A stretch of DNA of 64,000 nucleotides, taken from positions 5,108,101-5,172,100 of the forward strand of contig NC_135550.1 in assembly GCF_964340395.1 (NCBI RefSeq), written 5' to 3'. A program made the translations under genes and the position numbers. Under the pieces are notes generated by a model. It searched no databases. It worked only from the letters and a program-made list of their open reading frames with translations, and was not told the DNA's origin. Origin of the DNA: Glandiceps talaboti (lineage: Eukaryota; Hemichordata; Enteropneusta; Spengelidae). This document shows positions 9,121 through 19,226 of this stretch, piece after piece (position 1 is the stretch's first letter; each line of letters starts with the position of its first letter).

Positions 9121-9409
9121 AAAAAAATCCTTTCTACAATGGCATATAGCCTTGTCTGAAATGTGGTAAATGTCAATATTTCGTAATAGTAATTAACATA
9201 GATAGTTTATAAATAAAGTTAATCTAAATTGTTCTACTCGCCATGCTATTGAAACTACAAATCACCACATCTCATCAGATTCCAGTTACTATAATACACT
9301 AGGTATGACCACCTAAAGTTCTCTAACATACCGGTGACAATATTAATGCCCCTATATACTTATGTTACGTGTGATATGAGAAACTCATTTAAAAACGTTT
9401 TACGTTAGC
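9121..9409. other. AT-rich spacer, nothing recognised
   Basis: No open frame or repeat was recognised between the G-rich modules and the ~230-bp tandem repeats. Confidence 0.5.
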
Positions 9410-10555
9410 TTTTCGAAGCTTGGAAATATTACCTCAAAGGTTATGAATAACCTAAACATTGCCTTAGTATCTCAAGCAAAAAACTCCAGATCTGCCAGAG
9501 GGAAAACCCCAAGGACTCCCTCACCCCCAGAGGTCACTCATACATTCAACCAACAATCAGATGCACCAACAACCTTTTTACTGTCATAATGGTATTAAAC
9601 TTTTCTTAAATATTTTCACCATATTCTAATTTAATATGATATTGTCTTTTCAAGATCTGAAACGTTTGCCAAGATAGTCTAAAATTGCCTTAAAGATAGT
9701 CTAAAATCTCTCCTACCAATGATACTACCATTATAGATGTGCTGACCTTTACTACATGTATATAATGATGCCATTTAAACTTTTTAAGAACATATTTCAA
9801 CCCTTAGTGTAAGTTATAAAGAATAGTTTCTGATACTTGCTGTCTTGTAAAGCATGGATTAAGTTATTGCTTGAAAGGGTCTGAATAGCCTAAATATTGG
9901 CTTTAAGAGTAAAAATCCACCAGGGTTTCTAGAGGGAGACCCCCTCAGACCCCCAACATGAGGTGGACATATCCCAGTCTCAAGCTCTTCCCCTCTTACT
10001 GTCAAGATGCTATCAAAGTATATTTCAAAAGTATTTCAACCCTATGTAGTTGCTTTTAATATGTTGGTGTTGTCTTGTAAGGCTTGGAAATTAGTGTCTG
10101 AAAGGGTCTGAATAGTCTCAAAATTGACTTTTCAGAGTTAAAAACCTCCAGGGCTTCTAGGGGGGAGACCCCCAAGGACCCCCCCCCCACATGAGGTGTA
10201 CACATCCTAGTCTCAAGATCTTCCCCCTACCTCTTACTGTCAAGATCCTATCAAACTATACTTCACTGAAAAATATTTCAACTTTATGTAGTTGCATTTT
10301 ACATGTTGGTGCTGTCTTGTAAAGCTTGGAAATTATTTTCTGAAAATGTCTGAATAGTCTCAAAAGTGACTTTTCAGAGTTAAAAACCTCCTGGGCTTCT
10401 AGGGGGAGACCCCCTAGGACCCCATAAGAGATGTACATATTCCCCTCTCAAGCTTTCCTACCTTTCACTGCCAAGATGCTATTAAACTCCTTTTCGAATA
10501 TATATTTACCCTGTGTAGTCAATAATTATAAATATGATAGTGCTAACCCGGGATC
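9410..10555 (+). repeat. Diverged tandem repeat, ~230-bp period, about five copies
   Basis: Copies start near 9410, 9644, 9842, 10072 and 10314, most marked by GTCTTGTAA.GC.TGGA. The last three share TCTGAAAGGGTCTGAATAG, a CCAGGGCTTCTAGGGGG block, GAGACCCCC, and CTCTTACTGTCAAGATGCTATCAAA. The second copy is truncated. Each good copy carries a G5-AGA-C5-type inverted repeat. The last two resemble each other most. Confidence 0.8.
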
Positions 10556-10639
10556 TTATAAAGTAGATGCAAGACAGTCAAGCAGTCCACACTGAGTCAC
10601 GATAAAAGAATACACCTGTCATGCGAATATTATATATAT

Positions 10640-10800
10640 GGGGGGGGGGGAGGGGGGTCATCATGTTTTAGAATTAAGTGATAGGGGGGTCAGCCTGTTT
10701 TTGGTTTTACAGATAGGGGGGGGGGGGTCAGTGACTTTTTGTCGGCCCGATTTAAGAATCCACCGCCCCCCCCCCCAGGCTGGAGAAACTGACCGGTCCC
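10640..10800 (+). mobile_element. G-rich repeat element, end 2 with inverted GACCGGTC terminus
   Basis: Two to three G-rich modules (GGGGGGTCATCATGTTTT, GGGGGGTCAGCCTGTTTT, GGGGTCAGTGACTTTTTG) are in the same orientation as those at 9019-9110. They are followed by AATCCACC, a C tract and AGAAACTGACCGGTCCC. The last part is the inverted form of the terminus at 8975. Modules in the same orientation with inverted ends are what one element opened by an internal expansion would look like. Confidence 0.65.
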
Positions 10801-10882
10801 TTATAATCATTTTCAGATTTCACTAGAATTGTTGCCTCAGCCCCCAGCTCTGCTTGAGCCTCAAACGCATTCCAAGTCAATA

Positions 10883-11068
10883 TTATCCCGATCTACACGG
10901 CACTAAAATCCTACCTTAGGCAGGACTACGGATAGTTTGAAGCCTGTGTAGACGTCCCAAACCTGTCCTGAAACCGTCCTGACTTCATCCGAGCTCAGAC
11001 CACTAAATCATCTATGCCGTGACTTCCTGTGTGTACGTGTAGACACAAACTACGTCTAGACGGGGCTA
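10883..11068. mobile_element. Possible small inverted-repeat element (MITE-like)
   Basis: The left end TATCCCGATCTACACG resembles the reverse complement of the right end (TAGCCCCGTCTAGACG), with about 11 of 15 positions matching. Internal TGTGTAGACG at about 10,948 echoes the ends. No coding capacity. The match is imperfect, so this is tentative. Confidence 0.3.
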
Positions 11069-11449
11069 ATGAGCAAATATTGAGCAAACACTGAGCTCGT
11101 GGAGGTTGAATTTTCAAATTCCGGTATTTTCATGGACGTTTACCAAGTTTCGACTCATTCGAGCTCGCGATCGAGCGACAAGGCAAGTAAATTCTACGAC
11201 CGTTGGGGACGCTATTCAATCGGTACACTCGTCCCATGACAACGTCCCACCAGTCCGACGTATTTATTTTCCATCGCGATTCGATCAAGTTACTATATGT
11301 ATTGCTCTGTACTGTATATTGTAATTATATATCTATTACAAATGCAAGCTATTGAAATTATCAAAACAAGACCTTGACGGAACTTGTTGATATTTTCTTA
11401 ATTCATGTTATTCAATTGTTAATAGAACCAGAATTGTTGCTTCATGCAT
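11069..11449. other. Intergenic stretch, no supported gene
   Basis: A 72-codon frame at 11106-11324 has no recognisable motif. No repeat noticed. Confidence 0.5.
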
Positions 11450-11715
11450 TTGATCTGAGCAAGTGTTAACTTATCGCTAAATATTGCCAGCTGTGACAAT
11501 TTGTAAGAGATCACAATAGTGATGAAATATATTATCGCTAGATGTTGTTTGACCTTTTACGTTTATTTTTTGTTACATTTCGGAGCTCCCAAGTTAAATC
11601 TTAAAAAAATTCTGTGCAAAGATTCTGTGTCACTACTTTTGCTCATGCTTCGCATTCACGAGGTAACCTTTTGGGTCGCCCTCTAGTGGTAAACTGAACA
11701 ATGGCGCCAACAACA
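11450..11715 (-). repeat. Dispersed ~250-bp repeat, copy 2 (inverted)
   Basis: Reverse-complement counterpart of 6622-6868 (see that entry for shared blocks). Lacks the CTAGAGG duplication of copy 1. The element is therefore present in opposite orientation 4.8 kb away. Confidence 0.8.
11677..11689 (-). promoter_or_regulatory. CTCF-like core motif
   Basis: Minus strand reads CCACTAGAGGGCG, fitting the bilaterian CTCF core (CCASYAGRKGGCRS-like). It lies inside dispersed repeat copy 2. In copy 1 the motif is interrupted by a short duplication. Occupancy is unknown and chance occurrence is possible. Confidence 0.3.
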
Positions 11716-12015
11716 GTGTCTCTTCGATCAAAAAGTTTGAATTTCAAAATTACAGAGCAGATTGGGCTGAAATTTAACGGGGATGCATCTGGGGTGTATA
11801 GATGAAGAAATAGGTGTAAAAATAATAATTTTGATCGAAAATTGTATCTCAAAGAACTTGGGCAATGTGTGTCACCATTTTGTAAATTCTACTCAATTCA
11901 AACAAAATTTTGTAGACATGTTCCGTAGGGTAATGGCAAGAACTGATTACGTTTTAGTAAACATCCCAGGAATATTAATGAGCAATTTATGCAATTAGTG
12001 GTTTTCGGTAATGTG
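11716..12015. other. Intergenic stretch, nothing recognised
   Basis: AT-rich. A 71-codon frame (11783-11998) has no recognisable domain. Confidence 0.5.
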
Positions 12016-12512
12016 GTACATGCATTTCCAATACCAAAATACCTTCCCTGAAAATATTATTGATGTAGTGTTTAGTTTTAATAAGTGATTGGCATATTTT
12101 CAGTAGGCCACTAAAAAGAAAAAAAATGTTTCCAGTCAGGAATGTTGTCTAAAATGGTGTGCTGATACAATTTATTTTACATTCTCAACAAATGTTACTC
12201 AATCTGCTGTTCATTGCAGTTACTGTTGTTTTTCAGTAATTAGGCTATATCTCAAGAATGCACTCTTCAAATTCAATATAATTCGTACCTACATTTGCGA
12301 TATCAAAGCACACTTGTCCTGAAAATATTATTGATGTAGCTTGTTTTAATAAGTTATTGGAATGTTTCAGGTAGGCCACAAAAAAGAAAAAAGTTGTTCC
12401 TAGTCAAGAAATGTTGTCTAAAGTGGTACGACGATGCAATTCTTTTTTATCATTCTCAACAAATGTTACTCAATTACTATTCATTGCAGTTACGGTTCTC
12501 TTTTTATTTAGT
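12016..12512 (+). repeat. Diverged tandem duplication, ~270-bp period
   Basis: Copies at about 12016-12243 and 12285-12512 share CTGAAAATATTATTGATGTAG (12049 and 12319), GTAGGCCAC, TTCTCAACAAATGTTACTCA and TTCATTGCAGTTAC. Several substitutions and indels separate them. No coding function is supported. Confidence 0.8.
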
Positions 12513-12662
12513 ACTTTACAGCAAGTGTATATTTGGGGCCGATGTCATCGTCTTGTTCATGATTAGTTCTGCAGTTGATTTCACTGAAGTTGCAATTATT
12601 GTAGGAAGAGTTACTTTACTAGTTTCCCTATCATCTGCAGACTGAATTGGGTGAACAAAGTC

Positions 12663-12998
12663 AATAGCAACAGCTAAATAATCGCATACATTGCAAAGGT
12701 AACAGGGAATAATATACAATTGAATAGATATTCCTAAAATGTACGTAAATGTGTCTAGCAAGAAGGACACATTCATAGCAAGAGTAAAACGATCGCATAT
12801 ATTGCAAAGATAACAACAGTGAGTAACAGAAAACTGAGTAAACATTCTGAAATGTATGCAGACATACCTAACAACCATGAACACGCTCATAGCAACAGCT
12901 AAACAGTTGTGTATATCACAAAGCTAACAACAGGGATTCTTAGAAAAGTGAACAAACATTTCAAAACTATACTCAAATGTTATCTACAGGAACCTTGT
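12663..12998 (+). repeat. Diverged tandem repeat, ~113-bp period, three copies
   Basis: Copies begin at about 12663, 12775 and 12889 with CATAGCAACAGCTAAA-like sequence, followed by a GCATA.AT.GCAAAG.TAACA block. Short frames across this region, on both strands, are fortuitous. Confidence 0.75.
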
Positions 12999-13047
12999 CA
13001 ATCCTAATCACATTAGCATATATAACACAATTTGAATGAATTTTAGC

Positions 13048-14689
13048 AGAGCATATTATTATACTGTGCTGTTTGATTTATTCCTATCAGGATGGAACTC
13101 CATGGCCACCCAAGATGGTATGAAGATAGAGGGCAGATGAACATCAGACAGCCAATCAGAAGTGAAAGAAGTAAGTGAACATTTGCAATTGTAAAATTAC
13201 TGAAAATGGCCATTAGCTTTTTTGCCCCAATTATTTTTCTTTTAGCAATGGAAAGTACAAGTTATCTAAAGAGTATTTCGTCACTACTAAGCACATGACA
13301 AGCAGTGACAACCTTATGTCACAAATTCAAGTAGATTGTAGCTGAATGAAGAAACATTTTGGAGATTAGCATAATTATATTATTGTTAGTAATATTTTTC
13401 ATAAAGGTCATTGTGAGTAGCGGCACCTTAAGAGTAAATATTACATCTGAATGACTGTTATTTCCTTGCTGCAATAAGATTATACTGTACTGTTTGATTC
13501 ATTCCTTTAAGGATGGATCCCCAAGGCCACCCAAGATGGCACGAAAATAGAGGGCAGATGAACATCAGACAGCCAATCAGAAGTGAAAGAAGTAAGTGAA
13601 CATTTGGAATTGTAAAATTACTGAAAATGGCCATTAGGTTTTTTGCCCAAAGTTGTTTTCTTTTAGCAATGGAAAGTACAAGTTATCTATAGAGTCTTTC
13701 GTTAGTACTAAGCACATGACAAGCAGTGACAAACTTATGTCACAAATAGATTGTAGCTGAATGAAGAAACATTTTGGAGATTAGAATAATTATATTATTG
13801 GCAGTAATATTTTTCAAAAAGGTCACAGTGAGTAGCGGCAACTTAAGAGTAAATATTAGAATCTGAATGACTGTTATTTCATTGCTTCAATAAGATTATA
13901 CTGTACTGTTTGATTCATTCCTTTAAGGATGGATCCCCAAGGCCACCCAAGATGGCACGAAAATAGAGGGCAGATGAACATCAGACAGCCAATCAGAAGT
14001 GAAAGAAGTAAGTGAACATTTGCAATTGTAAAATTACTGAAAATGGCCCTTAGCTTTTTTGCCCAAAGTTGTTTTCTTTTAGCAATGGAAAGTACAAATT
14101 ATCTAAAGACTCTTTCGTCAGCACTAAGCACGTGACAAGCAGTGACAACCTTATGTCACAAGTAGATTGTAGCTGAATGAAGAAACATTTCAGAGATTAG
14201 CATAATTATATTATTGGCAGTAATATTTTTCAAAAAGGTCATTGTGAGTAGCGGCAACTTAAGAGTAAATATTAGAATTTGAATGACTGTTATTTCATTG
14301 CTTCAATAAGATTATACAGTACTGTTTGATTCATTCCTTTCAGGATGGAACCCAAGGCCACCCAAAATGGCACGAAAATAGAGGGGAGATGAAGATCAGA
14401 CAGCCAATCAGAAGTGGAAGAAGTAAGTGAACATTTGGAATTGTGAAATTACTGAAAATGGCCATTTGGTTTTTTGCCCAAAGTTGTTTTCTTTTAGCAA
14501 TGGAAAGTACAAGTTATCTAAAGAGTCTTTCGTCGGTACTAAGCACATGAGAAGTAGTGACAACCTTATGTCACAGGTAGATTGTAGCTGAATGAAGAAA
14601 CGTTTTGGAGATCAGCATAATTATATTATTAGCAGTAATATTTTTCAAAAAGGTCATTGTGAGTAGCGGTAACCTTGAGAGTAACTATG
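13048..14689 (+). repeat. 415-bp satellite array, left block (4 units, diverged)
   Basis: Exon-like blocks start at 13091, 13512, 13928 and 14344 (periods 421, 416, 416). These edge units differ more from the consensus than interior ones. The first reads GATGGAACTCCATGGCC where the consensus reads GATGGATCCCCAAGGCC, yet its frame stays open with mostly mild replacements (MELHGHPRWYEDRGQ versus MDPQGHPRWHENRGQ). The unit at 14344 has lost one base in the exon-like block, which shifts the frame. The array homology stops inside the unit at about 14,690. Confidence 0.95.
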
Positions 14690-15420
14690 CACGGGCATGG
14701 TCTAAAGAACACTACTGGAATATTAGATGTTAGATATTTTGGTTTAAGCTATCTTTTCCGCAGTATATTACAAAATTGGTAATTATAAGATTTCAATTGT
14801 CATACTATTTTTTGATTTTTTCACTTTAGGATGGAATGTATACGAAGACCCAAGAAGGCGATTATTAAAAGTTTATGAATTGTTATTGTTTTTTTCTTTT
14901 TTAAGTATGAATGAATGAGTGTGTGACTGCTGTTCTATATCTCTTCTCCCCTCAATGCCCTCCCCAACCTGCACAATAACAATACTATCATTATTTTCAC
15001 TGTCTTCGTTGTCATCGTCGCCGCTGCCGCCGTCTTCGCTATCGTCAACTAACTCGCGTCGTGTCGCGTCTGAGTCCTTTTTCGCTGTCATTAAACATGA
15101 TTACACATTACATATTACAGTACATCTATTTTCTCTTTCTATTTGGCTTCTGTTGTTTGGTTGTGCTCTGGTTAGGTTAAGTTGGTGACCGGTTTGTCGG
15201 TTGGTCCGGTAGTTTTGATTATTTACACTTGCTGTCTATATCTTTTCTCTCATACCTAACACCCACATATTTCACAATTCCGCTGCTGTCTCCATTTTCT
15301 CCGTGCGCGTCTTCGTCTGCATTCGCTGTCTTTGCCGTGTCATATCTAATTTATTTTCACACCAACATGTACAAACTCCATGTTTGTATATGTTTGAGAG
15401 GGCACAAAGCCCTTATAAGT
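14690..15420. other. Break in the satellite array: diverged relative plus unrelated insert
   Basis: 14,709-14,850 is a distant relative of the unit at 4,026-4,190: shared TTTAAGCTATC, ATTACAAAATTGG-like sequence, and TTCACTTT.AG followed by an ATG-containing exon-like block at 14,830. From about 14,880 to 15,420 the sequence is unrelated. It is pyrimidine-rich with imperfect TCG/CCG runs near 15,000-15,060, shows two related segments (about 14,935 and 15,231 onward), and ends with a small hairpin (AGGGC 15399-15403, GCCCT 15409-15413). Short acidic or serine-rich frames here look like low-complexity artefacts. Confidence 0.6.
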
Positions 15421-15496
15421 CATATTTGAATCTAAATGACTGTTATTTCAATGTTTCAATAAGATTATACTGTACTGTTTGATTCATTCCTTTCTG

Positions 15497-18400
15497 GAAG
15501 GAACTCCAAGGCCACCGAAGATGGCACGAAAATAGAGGGCAGATGAACATCAGACAGCCAATCAGAAGTGAAAGAAGTAAGTAAATGTTTTGAATTGTAA
15601 AATTACTGAAAAGGGCCAATAGGTTTTTTGCTCAAAGTTGTTTTCTTTTAGCAATGGAAAGTACAATTTATCTAAAGTGTCTTTCGTCAGTACTAAGCAC
15701 ATGACAAGCTGTGACAACGTTATGTCACAAGTAGATTGTAGCTGACTGAAGAAACATTTTGGAGATTAGCATAATTATATTATTGGCAGTAATATTTTTC
15801 AAAAAGGTCATTGTGAGTAGCGGCAACTTAAGAGTAAATATTAGAATCTGAATGACTGTTATTTCATTACTTCAATAAGATTATATTGTACTGTTTGATT
15901 CATTCCTTTCAGGATGGATCCCCAAGGCCACCGAAGATGGCACGAAAATAGAGGGCAGATGAACATCAGACAGCCAATCAGAAGTGGAAGAAGTAAGTGA
16001 ACATTGTAAAATTACTGAAAATGGCCATTAGGTTTTTTGCCCAATGTTGTTTTCTTTTAGCAGTGTAAAGTATACGTTATCTAAAGAGTCTTTCGTCAGT
16101 ACTAAGCACATGACAAGCAGTGACAACCTTATGTCACAAGTAGATTGTAGCTGAATGAACAAACATTTTGGAGAATAAAATAATTATATTATTGGCACTA
16201 ATATTTTCAAAAAAGTCATTATGAGTAGCGGCAACTTAAGAGTAAATATTAGAATCTGAATGACTGTTATTTCATTGCTTCAATAAGATTATACTGTACT
16301 TTTTTATTCATTCCTTTCAGGATGGATCCCCAAGGCCACCCAAGATGGCACGAAAATAGAGGGCAGATGAACATCAGACAGCCAATCAGAAGTGAAAGAA
16401 GTAAGTGAACATTTGGAATTGTAAAATTACTGAAAATGGGCATTAGGTTTTTTGCCCAAAGTTGTTTTCTTTTAGCAATGGAAAGTACAAGTTATCTAAA
16501 GAGTCTTTCGTTAGTACTAAGCACATGACAAGCAGTGACAAACTTATGTCACAAGTAGATTGTAGCTGAATGAAGAAACATTTTGGAGATTAGCATAATT
16601 ATATTATTGGCAGTAATATTTTCAAAAAGGTCATAGTGAGTAGCGGCAACTTAAGAGTAAATATTAGAATCTGAATGACTTTTATTTCATTGCTTCAATA
16701 AGATTATACTGTACTGTTTGATTCATTCCTTTCAGGATGGATCCTGAAGGCCACCCAAGATGGCACGAAAATAGAGGGCAGATGAACATCAGACAGCCAA
16801 TCAGAAGTGAAAGAAGTAAGTGAACATTTGGAATAGTAAAATTACTGAAAATGGCCATTAGGTTTTTTGCCCAAAGTTCTTTTCTTTAGCAATGGAAAGT
16901 ACAAGTTATCTAAAGAGTCTTTCGTTAGTACTAAGCACATGACAAGCAGTGACAAACTTATGTCACAAGTAGATTGTAGCTGAATCAAGAAACATTTTGG
17001 AGATTAGCATAATTATATTATTGACAGTAATAATTTTCAAAAAGGTCATTGTGAGTAGAGGCATCTTAAGAGTAAATATTAGAATCTGAATGACTGTTAT
17101 TTCATTGCTTCAATAAGATTATACTGTACTGTTTGATTCATTCCTTTAAGGATGGATCCCCAAGGCCACCCAAGATGGCAGGAAAATAGAGGGCAGATGA
17201 ACATCAGACAGCCAATCAGAAGTGAAAGAAGTAAGTGAACATTTGCAATTGTAAAATTACTGAAAATGGGCATTAGGTTTTTTGCCCAAAGTTGTTTTCT
17301 TTTAGCAATGGAAAGTACAAGTTATCTAAAGAGTCTTTCGTCAGTACTAAGCACATGACAAACAGTGACAAACTTATGTCACAAGTAGATTGTAGCTGAA
17401 TGAAGAAACATTTTGGAGATTAGAATAATTATATTATTGGCAGTAATATTTTTCAAAAAGGTCATAGTGAGTAGTGGCAACTTAAGAGTAAATATTAGAA
17501 TCTGAATGACTGTTATTTCATTGCTTGAATAACATTATACTGTACTTTTTGATTCATTCCTTTCAGGATGGATCCCCAAGGCCACCCAAGATGGCACGAA
17601 AATAGAGGGCAGATGAACATCAGACAGCCAATCAGAAGTGAAAGAAGTAAGTGAACATTTGGAATTGTAAAATTACTGAAAATGGCCATTAGGTTTTTTG
17701 CCCAAAGTTGTTTTCTTTTAGCAATCGAAAGTACAAGTTATCTAAAGAGTCTTTCGTCAGTACTAAGCACATGACAAACAGTGACAAACTTATGTCACAA
17801 GTAGATTGTAGCTGAATGAAGAAACATTTTGGAGATTAGCATAATTATATTATTGGCAGTAATATTTTCAAAAAGGTCATAGTGAGTAGCGGCAACTTAG
17901 AGTAAATATTAGAATCTGAATGACTTTTATTTCATTGCTTCAATAAGATTATACTGTACTTTTTGATTCATTCCTTTCAGGATGGATCCCCAAGGCCACC
18001 CAAGATGGCACGAAAATAGAGGGCAGATGAACATCAGACAGCCAATCAGAAGTGAAAGAAGTAAGTGAACATTTGGAATTGTAAAATTACTGAAAATAGC
18101 CATTAGGTTTTTTGCCCAAAGTTGTTTTCTTTTAGCAATGGAAAGTACAAGTTATCTATAGAGTCTTTCGTCAGTACTAAGAACATGACAAGCAGTGACA
18201 ACCTTATGTCACAAGTAGATTGTAGCTGAATGAAGAAACATTTTGGAGATTAGCATAATTATATTATTGGCAGTAATATTTTCAAAAAGGTCATAGTGAG
18301 TAGCGGCAACTTAGAGTAAATATTAGAATCTGAATAACTGTTATTTCATTGCTTCAATAAGATTATACTGTACTGTTTGATTCATTCCTTTAAGGATGGA

Positions 18401-19226
18401 TCCCCAAGGCCACCCAAGATGGCACGAAAATAGAGGGCAGATGAACATCAGACAGCCAATCAGAAGTGAAAGAAGTAAGTGAACATTTGGAATTGTAAAA
18501 TTACTGAAAATGGCCATTAGGTTTTTTGCCCAAAGATGTTTTCTTTTAGCAATGGAAAGTACAAGTTATCTAAAGAGTCTTTCGTAAGTACTAAGCACAT
18601 GACAAGCAGTGACAAACTTATGTCACAAGTAGATTGTAGCTGAATGAAGAAACATTTTGGAGATTAGCATAATTATATTATTGGCAGTAATATTTTTCAA
18701 AAAGGTCACAGTGAGTAGCGGCAACTTAAGAGTAAATATTAGAATCTGAATGACTGTTATTTCATTGCTTCAATAAGATTATACTGTACTGTTTGATTCA
18801 TTCCTTTAAGGATGGATCCCCAAGGCCACCCAAGATGGCACGAAAATAGAGGGCAGATGAACATCAGACAGCCAATCAGAAGTGAAAGAAGTAAGTGAAC
18901 ATTTGGAATTGTAATATTACTGAAAATGGGCATTAGGTTTTTTGCCCAAAGTTGTTTTCTTTTAGCAATGGAAAGTACAAGTTATCTATAGAGTCTTTCG
19001 TCAGTACTAAGCACATGACAAGCAGTGACAAACTTATGTCACAAGTAGATTGTAGCTGAATGAAGAAACATTTTGGAGATTAGCATAATTATATTATTGG
19101 CAGTAATATTTTTCAAAAAGGTCATAGTGAGTAGTGGCAACTTAAGAGTAAATATTAGAATCTGAATGACTGTTATTTCATTGCTTCAATAAGATTATAC
19201 TGTACTGTTTGATTCATTCCTTTTAG
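15497..19226 (+). repeat. Array sub-block 1: 9 mixed units, no clear higher-order period
   Basis: Exon-like starts: 15497, 15913, 16321, 16736, 17151, 17567, 17981, 18395, 18811. The first has lost the canonical acceptor AG (TTTCTG) and the ATG (GAAGG), although a GGAAG offers an AG 4 nt further on. Units become closer to the consensus from left to right. Confidence 0.85.

Noticed and set aside
11106-12890. Short frames at 11106-11324, 11643-11852, 11783-11998, 12394-12645 and 12516-12890
   Set aside because: No motif; the 11643 frame lies partly in a dispersed repeat and the 12516 frame lies in diverged tandem repeats.
14873-15429. Acidic minus-strand frame and Ser/Leu-rich plus-strand frames
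   Set aside because: Low-complexity TCG/CCG-type sequence; no domain and both strands open, as expected from base composition.
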